16,462 nucleotides of DNA from an uncultured Clostridium sp. (lineage in GTDB: Bacteria; Bacillota; Clostridia; Lachnospirales; Lachnospiraceae): the NCBI GenBank assembly GCA_934438135.1, contig CAKSBP010000059.1:1-16462 (forward strand), read 5' to 3'. Below the pieces are notes generated by a model. The model was given only the letters and a program-made list of their open reading frames with translations. It was not told where the DNA came from and did not search any database. Below are positions 6,636-14,030 of this stretch, piece by piece. Both the position numbers and the translations under genes were made by a program. How positions within the stretch are numbered: the stretch's first letter is position 1; each line of letters starts with the position of its first letter.

Positions 6636-7139
6636 ATCAAACGAACATATGAATTATATGAATTAAAGGATAATAGTGTAACGAAAAATAATGTATATGT
6701 GATTGCTGATCGAAGGACAAGGGAAGCTGCAATCGTAGATCCTGCCTGTAATCTTCAGCAGATTCGGCATCTGTTGGAGGAACGGGGTTTGTACCTTACC
6801 AAAATTCAGTGTATGCTTACACCGGGACATACAATTGGAAGTATTTGTTACCTTCTCTCAAAAAGCTTCTTTACAGGAGATACCATGTTTATTGAAGGGT
6901 GCGGATTGTGTTTTGGAGCAGGAGGCTCTGCATCGGATATGTTTCACAGTTTCCAACGGATAAAATCGGAAATTCCTGATGATGTTTTTATATATCCAGG
7001 GCATACATATTTAAACCTCCCAGGACAGTCTATGAAATTTGTGCGTGATTATAATGTTTACATGGGGTTAAATGAAGAAGAGAATTTTGTGAAATTCCGG
7101 AATCGAAAACATCAGAAAAACTTGTTTCGTTTCAGATAG
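6636..7139 (+). pseudogene. Metallo-beta-lactamase-fold hydrolase with internal deletion and no normal start
   Basis: The open frame encodes the flanks of a glyoxalase-II-like hydrolase. The N-terminal part reads VTKNNVYVIADRRTREAAIV, and the C-terminal part has TPGHTIGS, FFTGDTMFIEGCG, IYPGHTY and FVKFRNRKHQKNLF. The HxHxDH zinc motif expected between them is absent: LTKI (up to 6806) runs straight into QCMLTPGH, consistent with an in-frame deletion of about 60 residues. No in-frame ATG, GTG or TTG occurs between the stop at 6543 and the GTG at 6699, although homology-like sequence extends upstream to about 6636. There an ATC follows GAAGGGG (6624-6630) and could be a mutated ATG. An indel in the GGGG run at 6627-6630 is another explanation. 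If translated from 6699 it gives 146 residues. Zinc hydrolase activity is unlikely. Confidence 0.72.
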
Positions 7140-7154
7140 AAGAGAATTCCCTGG

Positions 7155-7183
7155 TTGACAGATACGAAAAATAAGGCTATCAT
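7155..7183 (+). promoter_or_regulatory. Strong sigma-A promoter of tcdA
   Basis: TTGACA (7155-7160) and TATCAT (7178-7183) have a 17-bp spacer. The hexamers are identical to those at 5362 and 9649. Transcription would begin about 45 bp upstream of the tcdA ATG at 7237. Confidence 0.8.
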
Positions 7184-7236
7184 ATATCCATATCCTATTA
7201 TATTTATAGGAATTATATGAGTAAGAGAGGAAAACC

Positions 7237-8004
7237 ATGTTAAACCAGTTTTCAAGAACACAGTTGTTATATGGAAAGGAAGCGATGGAAAAGCTGAAAA
7301 ATTCCAGAGTCGCAGTATTTGGAATTGGCGGAGTCGGCGGATTTACCGTCGAAGCGCTGGTAAGAAGCGGAGTCGGAGCCTTTGATTTAATTGATGATGA
7401 TAAAGTATGTCTGACCAATTTAAACCGTCAGATTATTGCTACCAGAAAAACAGTTGGAAAATATAAAACAGATGTCATGAAAGAACGTATTCTGGAGATT
7501 AATCCAGATGCCAAAGTAACCGTTCATAAATGTTTTTTTCTGCCGGAAAATCAGGATGAATTTAATTTTTCTGATTATGATTATGTAGTAGATGCGGTAG
7601 ATACTGTGACCGCGAAGCTGACGATTATTGAGGCAGCTAAGAAGCAAGGTGTTCCTGTCATTAGCTCTATGGGAGCTGGAAATAAGTTGAATCCTGCTAT
7701 GTTCGAAGTGACAGACATTTCCAAAACATCTGTCTGCCCTCTGGCAAAAGTCATGAGACGCGAATTGAAAAAAAGAAGAATTAATAAAGTGAAAGTCGTA
7801 TATTCCAAAGAGAAACCAACCCGTCCAATGGAAGATATGTCGATTAGCTGTCGTTCTCACTGCATCTGCCCGCCGGGAGCAAAGCATAAGTGCACCGAGC
7901 GGCGGGATATTCCAGGCAGTACAGCATTTGTACCGTCTGTTGCAGGATTGATTCTTGCCGGCGAAGTAATCAATGATTTAACCAAATCCTGTCGTCAGGG
8001 CTAG
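7237..8004 (+). CDS. tcdA: tRNA threonylcarbamoyladenosine dehydratase TcdA (ThiF/E1 superfamily)
   Basis: The 255-residue protein has the Rossmann ATP-binding loop GIGGVGG (29-35), the adenylation segment DDDKVCLTNLNRQ (53-65) with the R/Q and downstream K75/D79 of E1-like enzymes, VVDAVD (117-122), and a C-terminal region ending GSTAFVPSVAGLILAGEVI typical of TcdA/CsdL. The enzyme uses ATP to cyclise t6A37 of ANN-decoding tRNAs to ct6A. Cysteines C167 (in TSVCPLA, where the E. coli protein has Asp by my recollection), C205, C209, C211 and C219 are notable; the last four could form a metal or redox site. AAGAGAGG at 7223-7230 precedes the ATG. The gene has its own promoter and its stop is interlocked with that of the convergent flippase, with no terminator between them. 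Confidence 0.9.
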   Translation: MLNQFSRTQLLYGKEAMEKLKNSRVAVFGIGGVGGFTVEALVRSGVGAFDLIDDDKVCLTNLNRQIIATRKTVGKYKTDVMKERILEINPDAKVTVHKCFFLPENQDEFNFSDYDYVVDAVDTVTAKLTIIEAAKKQGVPVISSMGAGNKLNPAMFEVTDISKTSVCPLAKVMRRELKKRRINKVKVVYSKEKPTRPMEDMSISCRSHCICPPGAKHKCTERRDIPGSTAFVPSVAGLILAGEVINDLTKSCRQG

Positions 8005-9551
8005 TGAAAATCATCTGTTCGGATGCAGTTTGCTGCAGTCAGTGCAATGACATACAGAAACAAAATCAAGAAGCAGCTGCCGGCTAATACAAGCATTTTT
8101 GGGCAGAGGGAAAGAGAAACTACGTAAACATAGCCTTTGGATACCAGAAATCCAAGCACACACATAATCAAGATTGGTTTTACCATCCAGTCGATGGCAT
8201 CGAATTTGAATGGAATCTGATGTTTTAAGGAAAGGTAATCCAAAAACGCAATAGAAAGTGTGCTGACTAAAAGTCCGATAAGATAGCCATAAATTCCTTT
8301 TTGTGGAACCATGTAAAGTACAAACATGATTCGGATCATAAGGCCGGTTACGGAATTAATTAAGGTAATATAGGTCTTTCCCAGTCCATTTATAATGCTG
8401 CCAAGTGTCGTAGCCAGATACAGAAATGGGCAGAGCCATGCCAGAATCATTAAAAACTGTCCAGCAAGTTTGTTATGAAAGAACAGACTGCCAAGGGCGG
8501 AACCGAATATGATGAATATGCCGGTACTGAAAATACCAATAATCAGGCAGTATTGGATGCAGGTTCTGGTTGTCTGGTTAATCAGGCTGTGGTTTCTGCC
8601 GGCATTTGCTTCTGATACGGCTGGCAGCAGAAGAACGGAAAGGGAATTGGTAATGGTCGATGGGAACATAATAAAAGGAAGTGACATTCCGGTCAGAACG
8701 CCGTATACACTTAAGGCTTCTGCCGTGGTCATTCCGTATTTTTTTAACATAGCCGGAATTAAAACGGCTTCTACGCTGTTTAAAACACTGATAATCAGAT
8801 GGTTTCCTGTAAGGGGCAGCGCATATTCAACCAAAGGTCTTAACACAGGAATGGGCTTTTCTTCAGGACTTGTGCCTTCTGGAAATGGCTTTTTGGAAAA
8901 AAGCATAGAGGCCATATTAAAAAAGCTGGATGCAGCTTCTCCGGCAAGCACGCCAAATACAGCCAGTTCACAGGTGAAAGGCTGATTTCCTTTGGAAACA
9001 GCTAAAGCGATGAAATAAACAGTAACAACACGTACCAGCTGTTCAAAGAGCTGCGTAAAAGCAGGAATCCCTGGGCGATTCAATCCATAGTAATAACCAT
9101 TGATACCTGCGGTTATACTACAGAATGGAAAGACAAATGCCAGTACTTTCAAGGAGCCGGCGCAGGCTTTTTCTTTTAGCAAGGCAGAGGCGACAAAATT
9201 AGCGTTAAAGAAAAGAAGAACGGACAGTGTAAAAGCAATCAGAAAGGCAGTGCCGATTCCAGTCTTTAAAATCCGTTTTATATTCTGGTTTGTTCCGCCT
9301 TTTTTAGGGGAACGTCCATGTTCATCTGCAACCATTTTAGATACTGCTGTCTGGATTCCTCCGGCATATAAGGTGAATGCAATACCATAAACCGGAAAAA
9401 TCAGCTGATAAATACCCAGATTTACTGTTCCAAGTGTATTGGATAAATAAATCCGGTAGAAAAAGCCGATGATTCTTGTAATAAATCCGGCGGCAGTCAG
9501 GATTAGAGTTCCTTTTATAATAGTGTTTTTCTTCAAAAGCCATCCGTCCAT
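8001..9551 (-). CDS. MOP-superfamily lipid flippase (SpoVB/MurJ-like polysaccharide biosynthesis protein)
   Basis: The 516-residue, highly hydrophobic protein with about 14 predicted membrane segments begins with the SpoVB/YtgP-type signature (KGTLILTAAGFITRIIGFFY, then GIYQLIFPVYG and GGIQTAVSKMVA). MOP exporters of this branch flip undecaprenyl-linked oligosaccharides such as lipid II (MurJ/Amj context) or act in spore cortex and capsule synthesis; the cargo is not decidable here. The full length is normal. The start at 9551 has only a weak ribosome site; a TTG at codon 6 (LKKNTIIKGTL) is an alternative that would match family N termini. Its 3-prime end overlaps the tcdA stop by 4 bp in convergent orientation. 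No convincing promoter is visible upstream (TTTTCT-17-TATACC at best). Confidence 0.85.
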   Translation of the reverse strand: MDGWLLKKNTIIKGTLILTAAGFITRIIGFFYRIYLSNTLGTVNLGIYQLIFPVYGIAFTLYAGGIQTAVSKMVADEHGRSPKKGGTNQNIKRILKTGIGTAFLIAFTLSVLLFFNANFVASALLKEKACAGSLKVLAFVFPFCSITAGINGYYYGLNRPGIPAFTQLFEQLVRVVTVYFIALAVSKGNQPFTCELAVFGVLAGEAASSFFNMASMLFSKKPFPEGTSPEEKPIPVLRPLVEYALPLTGNHLIISVLNSVEAVLIPAMLKKYGMTTAEALSVYGVLTGMSLPFIMFPSTITNSLSVLLLPAVSEANAGRNHSLINQTTRTCIQYCLIIGIFSTGIFIIFGSALGSLFFHNKLAGQFLMILAWLCPFLYLATTLGSIINGLGKTYITLINSVTGLMIRIMFVLYMVPQKGIYGYLIGLLVSTLSIAFLDYLSLKHQIPFKFDAIDWMVKPILIMCVLGFLVSKGYVYVVSLSLCPKMLVLAGSCFLILFLYVIALTAANCIRTDDFH

Positions 9552-9648
9552 TCTTATAAAAACATTGGTATATTTTATTCCATAGGGATAGAAAACATGA
9601 CCAGACTTTTGCTATCCGGATTTATACCATTTATTTCAGAGATTCTTA

Positions 9649-9677
9649 TTGACAAAGTAATTTTTGGGTGTTATCAT
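9649..9677 (+). promoter_or_regulatory. Strong sigma-A promoter of the iron-sulfur operon
   Basis: TTGACA (9649-9654) and TATCAT (9672-9677) with a 17-bp spacer lie upstream of the operator-like repeats and about 110 bp before the iscR ATG. The start point should fall near 9684, so the repeats are in the 5-prime leader. Confidence 0.8.
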
Positions 9678-9685
9678 TTAGCCAT

Positions 9686-9749
9686 AATCCTTACTAAATT
9701 AATCGGAATTAAAATAATCGGAATTAAATCTATCAGAATTAATCCGATT
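9686..9749 (+). repeat. Tandem 15-bp repeats (AATCGGAATTAAAAT type), putative Rrf2/IscR operator array
   Basis: Copies begin at 9686 (diverged, about 10 of 15 matches), 9701, 9716 and 9731, with an exact 15-bp period; those at 9701 and 9716 share 13 identical bases. An inverted version, AATTAATCCGATT, follows at 9737-9749. The array starts just past the -10 element and precedes the iscR ribosome site. Rrf2-family regulators (CymR, IscR) bind sequences with GGAATT-like half-sites, so autorepression by the adjacent IscR is inferred. An alternative is a leader-RNA element. Confidence 0.6.
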
Positions 9750-9786
9750 CAATTAGTTGGAAACGGATTATCAGGAGGTCTGATTT

Positions 9787-10257
9787 ATGAAATTATCTAC
9801 AAAAGGAAGATATGGTCTTCGGGCAGTACTGGATTTGGCGATGCATTGTGATAATGAAGCAGTTGCACTAAGCAGTATTGCAGAACGTCAGCACATATCC
9901 ATGAGTTACTTAGAGCAGCTGATTGCCAAATTAAAAAGAGCCGGGATTGTGAATAGTATACGGGGTGCTCAGGGCGGCTACGTACTGGCGAAACCGGCAG
10001 ATGAAATCTCAGTAGGTGATATACTAAGGGCTCTGGAAGGAGATTTGCATCCGGTTGACTGTGCAGAAGTATACGGCAGCCATGAGCAATGTGAAACAGC
10101 AGATGTCTGTGTGACGAAATTCGTTTGGAAACGGATCAGTGACAGCATCAGTAATGCTGTAGATTCCATTCTTTTATCCGATTTAGTGGAAGAAGGAAAA
10201 GAAATTGAGAAAAAACATACGAATATAGAGAATAAAAACAAACCTTTTTGCAAATAA
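9787..10257 (+). CDS. iscR: Rrf2-family Fe-S cluster regulator IscR
   Basis: The 156-residue protein has a winged helix at about 1-65 (MKLSTKGRYGLRAVLDLA, ISMSYLEQLIAKLKRAGIV, RGAQGGYVLAKP) and then the dimerisation helix. Three cysteines, C92, C102 and C108, are spaced like the [2Fe-2S] ligands of IscR (C92, C98, C104 in E. coli), although the first gap is longer. This favours a cluster-sensing IscR over the cysteine-metabolism regulator CymR, which lacks these ligands. The Lys-rich C-terminal tail (137-156) is not part of the fold. A perfect AGGAGG at 9773-9778 precedes the ATG by 8 bases. It heads the nifS-nifU-mnmA operon and probably represses it when clusters are plentiful, acting on the 15-bp repeats in its own leader. 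Confidence 0.92.
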   Translation: MKLSTKGRYGLRAVLDLAMHCDNEAVALSSIAERQHISMSYLEQLIAKLKRAGIVNSIRGAQGGYVLAKPADEISVGDILRALEGDLHPVDCAEVYGSHEQCETADVCVTKFVWKRISDSISNAVDSILLSDLVEEGKEIEKKHTNIENKNKPFCK

Positions 10258-10335
10258 AACTGCACAGTACCTAAAAATGAAAATAAACTAAAGTAGAAAG
10301 GTTTTGGCTTATAGAGAAAAGAGGTTAACTATAAT

Positions 10336-11520
10336 ATGAAAAAAATAATTTACCTGGATAATGCAGCAACAACGCCAACAAGACCGGAAGTTGTAAAAGA
10401 GATGCTTCCTTACTTTACTGAAAAATTCGGAAATCCATCCAGCGTTTACGAATTTGCAGCCGGAAACAAAGAAGTGATTACAAAGGCTAGAGAAAACATT
10501 GCAAACGCATTAGGAACGAACACCTCTGATATTTATTTTACAGCCGGCGGTTCCGAAGCTGATAACTGGGCTATCAAGGCAACAGCCGATGCTTACAGCA
10601 GTAAAGGAAAGCACATTATTACAAGCAAGATTGAACACCATGCAGTTCTTCATACCTGTCAGTTCTTAGAGCAGCACGGTTTTGAAGTAACTTACATCGA
10701 TGTAGATGAAAACGGTGTTCTTAAATTAGATGAATTAAAAAAGGCAATTCGTCCGGATACAATTTTAATTTCCGTCATGTTTGCTAATAATGAAATTGGT
10801 ACCATTCAACCAATTAAAGAAATTGGAGAAATTGCAAAGGAACATGGTATTTTATTCCATACAGATGCTGTTCAGGCATTTGGACAGCTGGATATTAAGG
10901 TTGATGAGTTAAACATCGATATGTTAAGTGCCAGCGGCCACAAATTAAACGGGCCAAAAGGAATTGGTTTCTTGTATATCCGTAAAGGCTTAAAACTTCG
11001 CTCTTTCGTACACGGTGGTGCACAGGAACGTCATAGAAGAGCTGGAACAGAAAATGTACCTGGCATTGTAGGTCTTGGAAAAGCCGTTGAAATTGCAATG
11101 GATACTATGGCTGACAGACAGAAACGGGAGATTGAATTAAGAGATTATTTAATCCAACGTGTATTAGATGAAGTTCCATTTACCCGTTTAAACGGACATA
11201 GAACAAACCGTCTTCCAAACAACGCAAACTTCAGTTTCCAGTTTATCGAAGGGGAATCTTTGTTAATTATGCTGGATATGAAAGGAATTTGTGCTTCCAG
11301 TGGTTCTGCATGTACTTCCGGTTCTTTGGATCCATCACATGTGCTTCTGGCAATCGGCCTGCCGCATGAAATTGCACATGGTTCCTTACGTATTACACTA
11401 AGCGAAAATAATACAAAGGAAGAAATAGATTTTGTTGTAGACAGTATCAAGGAAATTGTTGCAAAACTTCGTGATATGTCTCCACTTTATGAAGATTATA
11501 TAAAAAGTCAGGGAAAATAA
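10336..11520 (+). CDS. nifS: Cysteine desulfurase NifS/IscS
   Basis: The 394-residue, pyridoxal-phosphate-dependent class V aminotransferase-fold enzyme removes sulfur from cysteine as an enzyme-bound persulfide. Visible residues include H101 (SKIEHHAV, cofactor stacking), D177 and Q180 (HTDAVQAFG), the Schiff-base lysine K203 (SASGHKLNGPKG), and the persulfide cysteine C326 in SSGSACTSGS. The long active-site loop marks group I (IscS/NifS) rather than SufS. Length is typical. The ATG at 10336 is preceded by AAAAGAGG at 10317-10324, a slightly long spacing. It lies 78 bp after iscR and 59 bp before the scaffold gene, in a conserved Clostridia-type order. It should feed sulfur to NifU and, through persulfide transfer, to MnmA. 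Confidence 0.96.
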   Translation: MKKIIYLDNAATTPTRPEVVKEMLPYFTEKFGNPSSVYEFAAGNKEVITKARENIANALGTNTSDIYFTAGGSEADNWAIKATADAYSSKGKHIITSKIEHHAVLHTCQFLEQHGFEVTYIDVDENGVLKLDELKKAIRPDTILISVMFANNEIGTIQPIKEIGEIAKEHGILFHTDAVQAFGQLDIKVDELNIDMLSASGHKLNGPKGIGFLYIRKGLKLRSFVHGGAQERHRRAGTENVPGIVGLGKAVEIAMDTMADRQKREIELRDYLIQRVLDEVPFTRLNGHRTNRLPNNANFSFQFIEGESLLIMLDMKGICASSGSACTSGSLDPSHVLLAIGLPHEIAHGSLRITLSENNTKEEIDFVVDSIKEIVAKLRDMSPLYEDYIKSQGK

Positions 11521-11579
11521 TCGTCCCTATTTATTTAAAATAAATTGAAAAAAACAGTTGAGATTCAGGAGGAATTACT

Positions 11580-12023
11580 ATGTATACAGAAAAAGTTATG
11601 GATCATTTCCAGCATCCAAGAAACATGGGCGAAATTGAAAATGCAAGTGGTGTAGGTACCGTTGGTAATGCAAAATGCGGCGATATTATGAGAATGTATT
11701 TAGATATTGATGATAATGGAATCATTCAGGACTGTAAATTCAAAACTTTTGGATGCGGTGCAGCCGTTGCAACAAGCAGTATGGCTACTGAATTAGTAAA
11801 AGGAAAAACGGTTCAGCAGGCATTAGAAGTAACAAACAAAGCAGTTATGGAAGCACTTGATGGACTTCCACCAGTAAAAGTACACTGTTCTTTATTAGCA
11901 GAAGAAGCAATTCACTCTGCACTTTGGGATTATGCAGAAAAAAATGGTATCAAAATTGAAGGTTTAAAGAAACCAGTTAACGATATCAGTGAGCATGAAG
12001 AAGCACAGGAAGAGGAGTATTAG
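11580..12023 (+). CDS. nifU: Fe-S cluster assembly scaffold NifU/IscU (Clostridium type)
   Basis: The 147-residue IscU-like scaffold has the three ligand cysteines C33 (GNAKCGD, with D35), C59 (TFGCGAAVA) and C103 (VHCSLLAEEA), plus the LPPVK motif (96-100) that is the chaperone-binding site in IscU. A further C52 is not a canonical ligand. The N-terminal MYTEKVMDHFQHPRNMGEI is typical. The C-terminal tail (about 130-147) is acidic and variable. Clusters are built here from iron and NifS-derived sulfur, then passed to apoproteins. A perfect AGGAGG at 11567-11572 precedes the ATG by 7 bases. The stop is 4 bp before the mnmA start, so translation of the two is probably coupled. Confidence 0.95.
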   Translation: MYTEKVMDHFQHPRNMGEIENASGVGTVGNAKCGDIMRMYLDIDDNGIIQDCKFKTFGCGAAVATSSMATELVKGKTVQQALEVTNKAVMEALDGLPPVKVHCSLLAEEAIHSALWDYAEKNGIKIEGLKKPVNDISEHEEAQEEEY

Positions 12024-12027
12024 AAAC

Positions 12028-13110
12028 ATGCAGAAGGTTGTAATTGGTATGTCCGGAGGTGTTGATTCGTCAGTAGCCGCATATCTTTTGAAAAAACAGG
12101 GATATGATGTAATGGGCGTTACCATGCAGATCTGGCAGGACGAGGCAGCGTTTGTGCAGGAAGAGAGCGGTGGCTGCTGTGGATTATCTGCAGTAGATGA
12201 TGCCAGACGTGTGGCAAATCAGTTGGAAATACCGTATTATGTTATGAACTTTAAAGATTCATTCCAAAAGAATGTAATTCAGTATTTTATTGAGGATTAT
12301 CTGGTGGGCAGAACACCAAATCCTTGTATTGCCTGTAACCGTTATGTAAAGTGGGAATCTTTATTAAAACGTTCCCTGGATATCGGAGCGGAGTATATTG
12401 CCACAGGCCATTATGCAAGAATTGTAAAACTGGATAACGGAAGGTTTTCTCTGAAAAAATCAGCAACTGCAGCAAAGGATCAGACTTATGCCCTTTATAA
12501 TCTGACGCAGCACCAGCTGGCACATACTTTAATGCCAGTTGGGGAATACACGAAAGACGAAATTCGTGAGATTGCTTCTGAAATTGGACTTCAGGTTGCA
12601 AATAAGCCGGACAGTCAGGAAATCTGTTTTATTCCAGATAATGATTATGCATCTTTTATTGAAGAACAGACTGGAAAAACTCCACAGCCAGGTAATTTTG
12701 TAGATATGGATGGAAATATTCTTGGAACGCATAGAGGCATTATTCATTATACTGTTGGACAAAGAAAAGGATTAAACCTTTCTCTTGGAAAACCTGCATT
12801 CGTAGTAGAAATTAGACCTGAAACCAATGAAGTTGTAATTGGTGATAATCAGGATGTATTTTCGGATATGCTTTATGCGGACAACTTAAACTTTATGTCC
12901 ATTGAAGACTTAGATGGAAAGATGGAAGTGACAGCGAAAATCCGTTACAGCCATCAAGGGGCAGAATGTACCATTGAAAAGGTTTCTGAAGATGTAGTCA
13001 AGGTTATATTTAAAGAGCCAGTTCGTGCCATTACACCTGGACAGGCAGTTGTATTCTATGATGATGATATTGTAGTAGGTGGTGGTACTATTATCGGAAA
13101 AACAGTATAA
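12028..13110 (+). CDS. mnmA: tRNA-specific 2-thiouridylase MnmA
   Basis: The 360-residue enzyme activates U34 of tRNA(Lys), tRNA(Glu) and tRNA(Gln) with ATP and inserts sulfur at position 2. The PP-loop is SGGVDSS (9-15). The catalytic pair is C103 (NPCIACNRYVKW) and C200 (SQEICFI), with conserved ATGHYAR (126-131) and YTVGQRKGL (241-249). A C-terminal beta-barrel spans about 255-355. The frame is open upstream to 11989, overlapping nifU, but GAGGAG at 12012-12017 sits 10 bases before the ATG at 12028 and the protein then begins directly with the PP-loop strand, as in the family. It is last in the iscR operon, which makes sense because NifS supplies its sulfur. A strong terminator follows. 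Confidence 0.96.
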   Translation: MQKVVIGMSGGVDSSVAAYLLKKQGYDVMGVTMQIWQDEAAFVQEESGGCCGLSAVDDARRVANQLEIPYYVMNFKDSFQKNVIQYFIEDYLVGRTPNPCIACNRYVKWESLLKRSLDIGAEYIATGHYARIVKLDNGRFSLKKSATAAKDQTYALYNLTQHQLAHTLMPVGEYTKDEIREIASEIGLQVANKPDSQEICFIPDNDYASFIEEQTGKTPQPGNFVDMDGNILGTHRGIIHYTVGQRKGLNLSLGKPAFVVEIRPETNEVVIGDNQDVFSDMLYADNLNFMSIEDLDGKMEVTAKIRYSHQGAECTIEKVSEDVVKVIFKEPVRAITPGQAVVFYDDDIVVGGGTIIGKTV

Positions 13111-13152
13111 CTGCCAGAATCGAAAATAATAATTAATTCCAAAAATATATGT

Positions 13153-13204
13153 GAAAAAAGAACGAAAGTCTTACTATAAATTTTAGGACTTTCGTTCTTT
13201 TTTC
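13153..13204. terminator. Long bidirectional terminator between mnmA and the PHP phosphatase gene
   Basis: A 21-bp stem (13153-13173 with 13184-13204, one G-U pair) encloses a 10-base loop. A-rich and T-rich outer arms provide a U run in both directions. It lies 42 bp after the mnmA stop and 10 bp after the end of the minus-strand phosphatase gene, so it ends both transcripts. Confidence 0.92.
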
Positions 13205-13214
13205 AATAAGAAAT

Positions 13215-14018
13215 TTAAAGTGGAAGAAATTCCGCTTTTCTGTTTTTAAACACAGTATAATAGCGAAAACCGGCATCTTTTAGAAAGGCAGCAGCTCGTT
13301 CAAAATCATAGGCAAGATGTTCAGGCTGATGTCCATCAGAACCAATCGTAATAATTTCGCCTCCTAATTCCCGGTAACGTTTTAAAATTTCTTTTCTAGG
13401 GTGGGTTGTTCCAAGCCCATATTTAAATCCAGATGTATTCGCCTCAATTCCTTTTCCAGAATCAATTACAGTTTTCAGAATTTCCTCCTGAATGTCCAGA
13501 TAATCCATCGGATTGTAGTTCTTTCCTTTGGAAGGAGTGTAGCGGATAATATAATCAATATGTCCGCATACATCATAGTCCTTGAATTCTTTTATATTTG
13601 ATAAAATGGTGTTAAAATAAAATTCAATGCCTTCCTGCTCAGAATATTTTTCCCAGAACTCCGGATAGTATGGATCCATATGGTCCAGCACATGGCAGGA
13701 GTTAATTACGAAATCTAGTGGATAGGATGAAACCAGTTTCAAAAATTTGTCCCCAATTCCTGGCTGCATGCCACATTCAACACCGTTTAGAATCTGAATT
13801 TGTGGGTATTGGCGTTGCATTTGATTCAGATTTTCCATATATTCATTCATATCAAATACAAAACGCATCTCATACTGTTCTGGAAAGTCATAATCCATAT
13901 GATCCGTAAAGCAAATCCGTTCAAATCCCAAAGAAACAGCTCGTTCTACCATCTGTTTCATTGGGGTGTTTGAATCACTGGAGAAATTACAGTGTACGTG
14001 ATAATCAGATAAAATCAT
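13215..14018 (-). CDS. hisJ: PHP-domain phosphoesterase, histidinol-phosphatase (HisJ/HisK) family
   Basis: The 267-residue metal-dependent phosphatase shows the PHP motifs in order: H7 and H9 (DYHVH), H40 (FTDH), E81 (NGVECG), H109 (NSCHVLD), H153 (CGHIDYIIRY), and D228/H230 (GSDGH). These ligate the trinuclear metal site. The family hydrolyses L-histidinol phosphate in histidine synthesis, but no other his gene is nearby, so a different phosphomonoester is possible. The minus-strand ribosome site AGGGAGA is 8 bases before the ATG at 14018. The gene begins 12 bp after the rqcH stop and is very likely co-transcribed with it. Length and motif set are complete. Confidence 0.82.
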   Translation of the reverse strand: MILSDYHVHCNFSSDSNTPMKQMVERAVSLGFERICFTDHMDYDFPEQYEMRFVFDMNEYMENLNQMQRQYPQIQILNGVECGMQPGIGDKFLKLVSSYPLDFVINSCHVLDHMDPYYPEFWEKYSEQEGIEFYFNTILSNIKEFKDYDVCGHIDYIIRYTPSKGKNYNPMDYLDIQEEILKTVIDSGKGIEANTSGFKYGLGTTHPRKEILKRYRELGGEIITIGSDGHQPEHLAYDFERAAAFLKDAGFRYYTVFKNRKAEFLPL

Positions 14019-14030
14019 GAAAACATCTCC

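Noticed and set aside
7420..7887. Minus-strand open frame opposite tcdA
   Set aside because: Shadow of tcdA with biased composition and no supporting signals.
8509..8985. Plus-strand open frame of 158 codons inside the flippase gene
   Set aside because: It is antisense to a well-supported membrane protein, with no ribosome site or recognisable domain.
9597..9851. Plus-strand open frame starting at 9597 and overlapping the start of iscR
   Set aside because: It spans the promoter and the 15-bp repeats, overlaps iscR in another frame, and its Ile-rich product simply translates the repeats; no ribosome site.
11989..12027. Upstream extension of mnmA into nifU
   Set aside because: GAGGAG at 12012-12017 points to the ATG at 12028, and the PP-loop then begins near residue 5 as in the family.
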